NCBI GenBank assembly: GCA_030696695.1
Contig: JAUYRP010000002.1
Coordinates: 248,001 to 312,000 of the forward strand
Reading direction: 5' to 3'
DNA: 64,000 nt
Origin: Methylophilus sp.
GTDB taxonomy: Bacteria; Pseudomonadota; Gammaproteobacteria; Burkholderiales; Methylophilaceae
Positions within the stretch are counted from its first letter, which is position 1; every line of letters starts with the position of its first letter. Under the pieces are notes generated by a model, which was given only the letters and a program-made list of their open reading frames with translations, did not search any database and had not been told where the DNA came from. Of this stretch, positions 57,608-64,000 are shown piece by piece. The position numbers and the translations under genes are program-made.

Positions 57608-59257
57608 ATGCGTTCAGACATCGAAATTGCCCAAGCCGCAGAGCTTCAGCTAATTTCGACGATTGCAAAGCAGTTGCAAATCTCACCTGATGACATGATT
57701 CCTTATGGGCATCATATTGCTAAGTTAAGCCATGCTTATATTCAATCATTACAGCACAAACCCAATGGTAAACTCATTTTAGTGACCGCTATTAGCCCAA
57801 CGCCAGCAGGTGAGGGGAAAACGACCACGACAATCGGCTTGGCTGATGCATTAAACCATATTGGTCAACATGCAGTTGCTTGCTTGCGCGAGCCTTCATT
57901 GGGACCAGTGTTTGGTATGAAAGGTGGCGCCACTGGCGGTGGTTATGCGCAAGTAGTGCCTATGGAAAATATTAACCTGCACTTCACGGGAGATTTTCAT
58001 GCCATCACCTCGGCCAACAATTTACTCGCAGCGCTGATTGATAACCATATACATCAAGGCAATGTGTTAGACATACAGCAAGTCACTTGGCGTAGATGTA
58101 TGGACATGAATGATCGTGCCCTGCGTCGTATAACTTTGCATCAACATTATGAAACAGACACAGGCTTTGACATTACTGTGGCTTCAGAGGTGATGGCCAT
58201 TTTTTGCTTGGCAGAAAATTTACAGGATTTAGCCCACCGTTTAGGGCGCATTCAAATCGGTAAAAATAGTCTGCAGTTGCCCGTGTTTGCCAGTGATTTA
58301 AAAGCAGAGGGTGCAATGACAGCCTTACTGAAAGACGCCTTTCAGCCAAATTTAGTGCAAACGCTCGCGCATACCCCAGCGATTGTGCATGGTGGACCAT
58401 TTGCGAATATCGCGCACGGTTGTAATTCTGTGGTGGCCACCAAAACTGCGCTTAAATTGGCGGACTATGTCGTGACAGAGGCAGGTTTTGGCGCTGATTT
58501 GGGTGCGGAGAAGTTTTTTGATATTAAGTGTCGGCTAAGTAATCTTAAACCAGATGTGGTGGTGTTAGTGGCCACCATTCGTGCCCTAAAGTATCACGGT
58601 GGCGCAGCACTCAGCACTTTAAATGAAGAGAATGTGGAGTGCTTGATGCTAGGTTTGGATAACCTTAAAAGGCATTTGCATAATTTACATACCTTGTTTG
58701 GCATGCAAGTTGTGGTCGCAATTAATCATTTTACTCAAGACAGTGAGAAAGAAGTCGCTACGCTGCAAGATGCGGTCAATACACTTGGATTTGATATTTG
58801 TATTTGTAAGCATTGGGCAGAAGGCGCTGCTGGCGCCACTCAGTTGGCAGAGACGCTGGTGGACTATTTAGCGCGCAAGCCTTCAGCGTTTCAAACACTT
58901 TACCCTACCACAGCGCCATTGGCAGATAAAATTGCCACCATAGCTACCAAACTTTATGGTGCAGCACATGTTGAGTATAGTGAGTCAGCACAAGCACAAC
59001 TGGCGGACCTCTCCACCGAATATCAAGATTTGCCCGTATGTATTGCTAAAACGCAATATTCGTTCTCATCTGATGCTACTTTGCGTAATGCGCCCACTGG
59101 CCATACCTTAAAAGTAAGTGCATTACGGTTATCTCGCGGTGCTGGTTTCGTGGTGGCCATTTGCGGTGACATCATGACCATGCCGGGCTTGCCTAAGCAA
59201 CCTGCGAGTGAGCGTATTGGCGTGGATGCCAATGGAAAAATCATTGGTTTGTCATAG
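57608..59257 (+). CDS. fhs: Formate-tetrahydrofolate ligase
   Basis: Makes 10-formyl-tetrahydrofolate from formate, ATP and tetrahydrofolate, feeding C1 units to purines, fMet-tRNA and serine. 549 residues; the P-loop TPAGEGKTT is at 65-73, with family segments [22 protein letters not shown] (shown in part) and [19 protein letters not shown] precedes the ATG. In a methylotroph it links formate to folate-bound C1 metabolism. Confidence 0.96.
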   Translation: MRSDIEIAQAAELQLISTIAKQLQISPDDMIPYGHHIAKLSHAYIQSLQHKPNGKLILVTAISPTPAGEGKTTTTIGLADALNHIGQHAVACLREPSLGPVFGMKGGATGGGYAQVVPMENINLHFTGDFHAITSANNLLAALIDNHIHQGNVLDIQQVTWRRCMDMNDRALRRITLHQHYETDTGFDITVASEVMAIFCLAENLQDLAHRLGRIQIGKNSLQLPVFASDLKAEGAMTALLKDAFQPNLVQTLAHTPAIVHGGPFANIAHGCNSVVATKTALKLADYVVTEAGFGADLGAEKFFDIKCRLSNLKPDVVVLVATIRALKYHGGAALSTLNEENVECLMLGLDNLKRHLHNLHTLFGMQVVVAINHFTQDSEKEVATLQDAVNTLGFDICICKHWAEGAAGATQLAETLVDYLARKPSAFQTLYPTTAPLADKIATIATKLYGAAHVEYSESAQAQLADLSTEYQDLPVCIAKTQYSFSSDATLRNAPTGHTLKVSALRLSRGAGFVVAICGDIMTMPGLPKQPASERIGVDANGKIIGLS

Positions 59258-59271
59258 CCATATTGATAAGC

Positions 59272-59838
59272 ATGATGATTACCCTAAAACAGCAAGCAAG
59301 TGCTGATCAAACCATACAAAAATCGCGATTTATCGCACAAGCTACTACCTGTGAAACAGAGCGTGAAGTAGCGCTTTTTTTACGGAAAATGATCTCGCAA
59401 CATCCAACAGCACATCATTTGGCTTATGCCTATCGCATTAAAACAAGCGAGGGTGTGATTCCACGATTTTCAGATGCAGGCGAACCCTCAGGCACGGCGG
59501 GAAAGCCGATTTTGCAAATTCTAGATGGTCAGCAATACATCAATGTATGTGTGGGCGTGATTCGCTATTATGGCGGCATTAATTTGGGGACGGGTGGCTT
59601 AGTCAAAGCGTATGGTGGCACTGCTAAAATGGCCTTAGAACAGGCGGGAAATATACCATTTATAGAGATGCAAGAAATCAAAATTACCACTAGCTATAAA
59701 CGGGTAGATGAGTTAACAAGAGAGTTAGCCAAATTAAAAGGTGCTGTATTAAACAAAGTGTTTGATGATGCCGCGCACTTTGTAGTTAAATTACCCGCGC
59801 AATCTGCACAACAATTTATTCAACGGTTTCAAACATAA
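59272..59838 (+). CDS. yigZ: YigZ/IMPACT family protein
   Basis: A 188-residue protein of the UPF0029/YigZ family: KSRFIAQATTCETEREV, FSDAGEPSGTAGKPIL and VIRYYGGINLGTGGL are signatures, and a second DUF1949 domain follows from about 135. Members bind nucleic acids and are related to the translation regulator IMPACT; the bacterial role is poorly known. The frame opens at TTG 59263; ATGs at 59272 and 59275 are likelier starts. Confidence 0.9.
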   Translation: MMITLKQQASADQTIQKSRFIAQATTCETEREVALFLRKMISQHPTAHHLAYAYRIKTSEGVIPRFSDAGEPSGTAGKPILQILDGQQYINVCVGVIRYYGGINLGTGGLVKAYGGTAKMALEQAGNIPFIEMQEIKITTSYKRVDELTRELAKLKGAVLNKVFDDAAHFVVKLPAQSAQQFIQRFQT

Positions 59839-59851
59839 GCTAAGGTGATGC

Positions 59852-60868
59852 ATGCAAGCGACAGAAAATACATTCGATAAGTACGATATTGCTGCATGGA
59901 TCATCATGCTATTTGCAATGCTATTTGTATTGCGCGCACATTTGCTACCAGCCTTGCTGGCAGGCTTGTTGGTGTTTGAGCTTGTGCATATTATTTCCCC
60001 TTACATTGGGCGCAGGCTGCCTGGTAAAGGCGCCAAAGTGGTTGCAGTTGCATTGCTCGCGATGCTGATTATCGGCTTACTCACGCTGATTGGGATGGGA
60101 TTAGTAGCGTTATTACGTTCAGATTCGGGCGGACTCACCATGTTGATTGCTCAAATGGCTGAAATCATTGCTGATTCACGCAAAATTTTACCTGAGTGGA
60201 TAGATTCGCATCTTCCAGCAGATGCGGTTGCATTACAGCAAACTGTGACTGAGTGGTTACGAAGCCATTCCAATGATATCCAGTTTTTAGGTAAAGAAGC
60301 TGGCCGTCACATAGCACATATTCTAATTGCCATGGTGATTGGTGGTATGTTGGCACTCAGAGAGGCGACTCAGCGCGAATATTTTCAACCTTTTGCGCGC
60401 AGTTTAGTGGACCGTGCCGGTTTGTTTGCAAGCGCTTTTAGAAATATTGTGTTTGCGCAGGTACGCATATCTGCGATCAATGCTGCTTTCACTGGCATCT
60501 ATTTAGCCGTAGTGTTACCGATGCTCGGTATTCATCTGCCATTCACTAAAACATTGATTTTAATTACATTTATAGTGGGGTTGTTGCCAGTGATTGGCAA
60601 TCTCATTTCTAATACGGTGATCGTGGTAGTGAGTATGAGTCACTCTCTTGGCACAGCATTAGGCTCGTTGCTGTTTCTAGTGGTGATTCATAAGTTGGAG
60701 TACTTTTTGAATGCCCGTATTGTGGGTGGACAAATACGGGCGCAAGCGTGGGAGTTACTAGTGGCCATGCTCACTATGGAGGCAGCATTTGGCATTCCTG
60801 GTATTGTGGCAGCACCCATTTACTACGCTTACATTAAGAGCGAATGCAGAAGTAACAAATGGATATAG
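59852..60868 (+). CDS. AI-2E family transporter (PerM-like)
   Basis: A 338-residue membrane protein with about seven hydrophobic helices and a hydrophilic stretch near 85-150, matching the AI-2E/PerM family. The conserved end region with FIVGLLPVIGNLISNTVIV and LEYFLNARIVGGQI is visible. Members export diverse small molecules or exchange ions; autoinducer-2 export holds only for some. AAGGTGA precedes the ATG. Confidence 0.85.
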   Translation: MQATENTFDKYDIAAWIIMLFAMLFVLRAHLLPALLAGLLVFELVHIISPYIGRRLPGKGAKVVAVALLAMLIIGLLTLIGMGLVALLRSDSGGLTMLIAQMAEIIADSRKILPEWIDSHLPADAVALQQTVTEWLRSHSNDIQFLGKEAGRHIAHILIAMVIGGMLALREATQREYFQPFARSLVDRAGLFASAFRNIVFAQVRISAINAAFTGIYLAVVLPMLGIHLPFTKTLILITFIVGLLPVIGNLISNTVIVVVSMSHSLGTALGSLLFLVVIHKLEYFLNARIVGGQIRAQAWELLVAMLTMEAAFGIPGIVAAPIYYAYIKSECRSNKWI

Positions 60869-60896
60869 TCAGCTTGATAAGTTCAGTTTGAGCCTA

Positions 60897-61802
60897 TTAA
60901 CGTAAGAGATACAAACGATTCTCTAGTGTTTTTCCTGCCTTTAATTTATCCAGTTGCGAGCCAGCGCTTTCACCCAGTTGCGCAAGACGTTCATCAGGGT
61001 GTGGGTGTGTTTTAAACAGTAGTGCCACACTGTCATCACTTTTGTTGATTTGCGCCATGTTTTGCAATACCTCTGGTAAACCATAGACATCATAACCAGC
61101 GCGATATGCCAACATCATGCCGATACGATCAGCCTCATACTCTGCACTTTTGTCCAAGTTACGCGCACTGATTTCTGCCCCAGTACTAATGGCTTTTTTA
61201 GAGAGCTTATTATCACCAAACTTATCTCCAAGCAGGCCAGCCCCCATGTCGAGCAGGGCTTGTTTTTGCATGACTTTTAAATGATGTTTTTGCACCACAT
61301 GTGCAATTTCATGGCCTAGCACGCCTGCCAGTTGGGCTTCATTCTGAAATGTTTGATACAAGCCTTTTGTGATCAGCACATAGCCGCCCGGCGCAGCAAA
61401 TGCGTTCAAATCATTGCTTTCAATGACGCCAAACTTCCAAGGTAAGTCTGGGCGTTCTGATTGACTAGCCACCCAACGTCCCACTTTATTGACATATTGC
61501 TGCAGGTCATCATTTTTTACTAATGGTGCTGCGCCAAGTAAGCTTCCTGTGACTTCTCTGCCAATGGCGACTTCTTCATCACGGCTTGGGCTTTTCCAGT
61601 TGATTTGTGGCTGTGCTGTTGGGGTGTCTGCCACCGCATTTTGATTGTCAGCATTGTCTGTATTGGCAGGCTCTGTTTTTGTACCAGTAGTTTCTTGGAT
61701 TTTTTCTTTAACAGCCCCTTCTAGTGCCTTACCTAAATCAAATGCATACACATTGGCGATAAAAGCAGTCGTCACTAAAGCGGCAAAAATAGACTTATGC
61801 AT
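60897..61802 (-). CDS. M48 family metallopeptidase
   Basis: A 301-residue exported zinc protease. A signal peptide (about 1-20, ending NVYA) precedes a low-complexity linker (to about 65). The active site HEIAH is at 164-168 in LGHEIAHVVQKHH, and the third ligand lies in the SAEYEADRIG segment near 221-223. It resembles the periplasmic BepA/LoiP group that degrades misassembled outer-membrane proteins, without TPR repeats. Its ATG overlaps the SH3 gene stop by one base (TAATG). Confidence 0.88.
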   Translation of the reverse strand: MHKSIFAALVTTAFIANVYAFDLGKALEGAVKEKIQETTGTKTEPANTDNADNQNAVADTPTAQPQINWKSPSRDEEVAIGREVTGSLLGAAPLVKNDDLQQYVNKVGRWVASQSERPDLPWKFGVIESNDLNAFAAPGGYVLITKGLYQTFQNEAQLAGVLGHEIAHVVQKHHLKVMQKQALLDMGAGLLGDKFGDNKLSKKAISTGAEISARNLDKSAEYEADRIGMMLAYRAGYDVYGLPEVLQNMAQINKSDDSVALLFKTHPHPDERLAQLGESAGSQLDKLKAGKTLENRLYLLR

Positions 61803-62302
61803 TATTTTGCTCCTTTCAGATAAGCCGCCTGATTTGCAGTAAGTCCGCCACTGCTGGCAAATTTCTGAGCATCTGCTTTACTCACGGCTAAGCTTTCTAA
61901 TTTTTTCATTTCAGTTTCATTAAATTGTGCTGCTTTCAGCTCTTCCGCACTCAAACCACGTATGCCAGTGGTGGAGACTACTTTGCCGGTACCCGCTCGA
62001 CCTGTCGCCACAGCTACAGTGCCTTTGAGCACATTGCCAGTGCTAGCGCGCTTTACAGACAATAGACGTACCCAGCCTGTGGATTTCTTCGTTTTGACTT
62101 GTAACCATGCCCCTTTTTTAGTGATGATTTCTAAGGGCTCGTTTTTAATGAGTGCGCCAGAAGATTTTGCATCGGCAAAAGGCTGTACCCGTAACGTATC
62201 AGCTTTCAATGCAGTACCAGACTCTGTTGCTGCAAGGCTGATAGGCGAGCTAAGCCCAAAACCGATTGCAACAATTAAATATAACCATGTGTGTCGCTTC
62301 AT
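61802..62302 (-). CDS. Exported SH3-domain protein
   Basis: A 166-residue protein with a signal peptide ending SLAA, then a bacterial SH3 domain (about 30-90; LRVQPFADAKSSGALIKNEP and GAWLQVKTKKSTGWVRLLSV) and a helical C-terminus rich in A, K and E. SH3b domains commonly bind peptidoglycan or peptides. The start overlaps the CHASE2 stop by 4 bases (ATGA) and the stop overlaps the peptidase start, so all three are translationally coupled. Confidence 0.82.
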   Translation of the reverse strand: MKRHTWLYLIVAIGFGLSSPISLAATESGTALKADTLRVQPFADAKSSGALIKNEPLEIITKKGAWLQVKTKKSTGWVRLLSVKRASTGNVLKGTVAVATGRAGTGKVVSTTGIRGLSAEELKAAQFNETEMKKLESLAVSKADAQKFASSGGLTANQAAYLKGAK

Positions 62303-64000
62303 ACAATTTCCTTTACTTCTTCAGGTTGCCCATGTTCGAGCTGAATAATTAATTGCGCAAATAACGTTCGCCATTGTGCGCCCAGTATTTGGCTATCGGC
62401 AGTTTGATTCGATTGTAAAAGTTTGCCCTCATGCGTTGCATAACGAATGACTGTCTGTTTTGGAAGACCGAGTGACTCTACATAGCCAGAGAGGCTATCT
62501 ATTAGGCGCTGTGCATCTTGCTTTGCAGTCATCTGATATTCTGGTTTTTCATCCGAATAGATCCAACTAATTACCACCATATCGCCAAACAACCCCCAAA
62601 TACCAGTCTGAGTCCCCAATAACACTTCAATACTGTTCGGTGTGTAGCTAGTGAGCTCTAATTTACGTTTCAGTTTTTTCATCGCCGTATCACCTAGTGG
62701 TTCATCACTTTCTATGATGGCAGCTAGCATCAATACGCCTGAGTGGTCTGCATTTGCTTGTACGCCAAAAGTAAGCCAACGTTGTAATGCTCGATCAGTT
62801 GCTAACGCATAGATTTTGGCAATACCAAATAGTGCAACTGCCCATAAAATAGGTGCTGTTAAGTCTAAATAAGTATTGCTGACATTGATGCCTATATAAG
62901 AGAGGGCAAGTAAACCAACCTGACTGCCAGTAAAGATGGAGTTGAATTTGTCACGGTCCACTTTAAAGTAGAAGGCTAGGGTGGTTGCCCATATCAACAA
63001 TAAACTTAAAATAATATAAGGCGTTTTACCTCGCCATACTTTTAAGTAATCACCATGTTTAACATTGTCAATTGCAGTGGCTAATATTTCCACACCAGGG
63101 AATTGCTTGTCCATGGCTGTAGGCTTGATATCAAATAGGCCTGCAGCAGTTGAACCAATAATTACAATTTTATCGGTGAACTCACTTTGGGAGCGGGTCT
63201 TATTTTGGCTTGTTAAATCAGTGAATACATCGCTAAAAGTGACGTACTGATAACTAAAGGGCTTGCCCCGCCAATTGATTAGCATATTTTGCGGCAAGTC
63301 AGATAAAGAGCCGCCGGCATAGGTGCCTACAGCTTCAGGCAAAGAAGGTAAGTGCCAACCTTCTTCTGAATGGTAAATGCGATATTCACGTACGATTCCG
63401 TCATTATCGGGATAAACATTATTGGTCCCCAAGCGATTGGCTTTTTGGGCACCTTCAAAAAAAGGCAATACTGCAGCAATAGTCGCATTCTGATGATGCT
63501 CGGGATTGGCGCGTATACCGGGAATTTGCGCGTACTTCAGTTGGCTAAGATGATCTTGTGACGGATCTAACCTTAAAATGGGAAAGAATACATTGTCGCT
63601 TGCCCCAATCACGTCATTAAAATAGGCGTCGCTGTCAGGGTTGTAAATATCGGCATCACTAAACAAAATATCAAAGACGACTGCTTTGGGTTTTTGTGCT
63701 TGTATATTTTCAACAAACTCACCTAGCACCTGGCGTGGCCATGGCCAGCGCCCATAATCTTTTGCGAATGCCGCTAAACTCGCTTCATTGATATCCACAA
63801 TCACAATTTGGGGGTCTGCATTGGGCTGAATTACACGGTGCTTCACCATGAAATCAAAGGCTTTATCACGCATGTTCAGACCAACACTGAACACACTGGC
63901 ATCTAGTAGCACAAGTAAAGTGAATAGGGTGGCGAGGTATATGTAGAAGTTATTTTTGAGTTTACGTGTGAGTTTGGCTAACCATTGACCAAGTAATAAT
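62299..64000 (-). CDS. CHASE2-domain transmembrane protein, 5'-truncated by window edge
   Basis: The frame is open from the right edge with no stop, so the gene begins outside. From the N-terminal side: a membrane helix near 63905-63950, the extracytoplasmic CHASE2 domain (VIVDINEASLAAFAKDYGRWPWPR; FPGVEILATAIDNV), about three membrane helices, and a C-terminal cytoplasmic domain of roughly 165 residues. No kinase or intact cyclase motif follows. The C-terminal domain may be a degenerate class III cyclase fold. It heads an operon with an SH3 protein and an M48 peptidase. Confidence 0.85.
   Translation of the reverse strand, partial: LLLGQWLAKLTRKLKNNFYIYLATLFTLLVLLDASVFSVGLNMRDKAFDFMVKHRVIQPNADPQIVIVDINEASLAAFAKDYGRWPWPRQVLGEFVENIQAQKPKAVVFDILFSDADIYNPDSDAYFNDVIGASDNVFFPILRLDPSQDHLSQLKYAQIPGIRANPEHHQNATIAAVLPFFEGAQKANRLGTNNVYPDNDGIVREYRIYHSEEGWHLPSLPEAVGTYAGGSLSDLPQNMLINWRGKPFSYQYVTFSDVFTDLTSQNKTRSQSEFTDKIVIIGSTAAGLFDIKPTAMDKQFPGVEILATAIDNVKHGDYLKVWRGKTPYIILSLLLIWATTLAFYFKVDRDKFNSIFTGSQVGLLALSYIGINVSNTYLDLTAPILWAVALFGIAKIYALATDRALQRWLTFGVQANADHSGVLMLAAIIESDEPLGDTAMKKLKRKLELTSYTPNSIEVLLGTQTGIWGLFGDMVVISWIYSDEKPEYQMTAKQDAQRLIDSLSGYVESLGLPKQTVIRYATHEGKLLQSNQTADSQILGAQWRTLFAQLIIQLEHGQPEEVKEIV

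Overview
The window reads as a chromosomal segment of a methylotrophic betaproteobacterium, most likely Methylophilaceae (Methylotenera-like). The grounds are moderate-to-low GC by eye, a complete pqqABCDE cluster for the methanol dehydrogenase cofactor, formate-tetrahydrofolate ligase, and the betaproteobacterial gene order leuC-leuD-leuB-asd-fimV-truA-trpF-trpB-trpA-accD-folC-SPOR-cvpA-purF-metZ. The genus is inferred from gene content and style, not from a search. I see no tRNA, rRNA, CRISPR array, insertion sequence or prophage.

Layout. 1-3979: end of a flagellar filament operon (flaG end, fliD, fliS, fliT-like, a FliK-like protein and a lone FlhB C-terminal domain). 4071-6993: PPK2 polyphosphate kinase, then a NarX-like sensor kinase with its LuxR-type regulator. 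7008-9728 (minus): lipoprotein, EamA permease and Rieske oxygenase. 10008-10605: a 34-residue membrane peptide and a PuuD-N-terminus-like membrane protein. 10680-14048: argD-argF-argG. 14065-14974: ppnP and yajQ. 14980-31623: the leu/asd/fimV/truA/trp/accD/folC/cvpA/purF supercluster, with an entericidin-like lipoprotein gene between leuC and leuD. 31710-34209: an isolated sugar aminotransferase, then metZ behind a SAM-II riboswitch and terminator. 34412-41436: gyrA, serC, pheA, hisC and DAHP synthase. 41576-45102: pqqABCDE with an attenuator-like hairpin after pqqA. 45203-47839: drug exporter, DUF4126 membrane protein and an unrecognised protein. 47891-54431 (minus): sulfate assimilation operon (TSUP transporter, sulfite reductase, DUF934, APS reductase, cysD, cysN, fdxA), with cysB divergent at 54530. 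55453-60868: DUF302 lipoprotein, DUF853 ATPase, fhs, a YigZ protein and an AI-2E family protein. 60897-64000 (minus): a translationally coupled CHASE2 / SH3 / M48 peptidase operon that runs off the right edge.

How the genes fit together. Most of the window is anabolic: arginine, leucine, tryptophan, phenylalanine, histidine/serine steps, methionine, purine and fatty-acid precursors, with sulfate reduced through APS to feed methionine and cysteine. PQQ and Fhs point to C1 metabolism.

The strongest regulatory observation is the SAM-II (SAM-alpha) element in front of metZ. It has a canonical promoter, a conserved pseudoknot core and a mutually exclusive antiterminator/terminator pair. The least understood units are the CHASE2-SH3-M48 operon, the 34-residue peptide plus PuuD-like protein, and the helical protein at 47142-47795.
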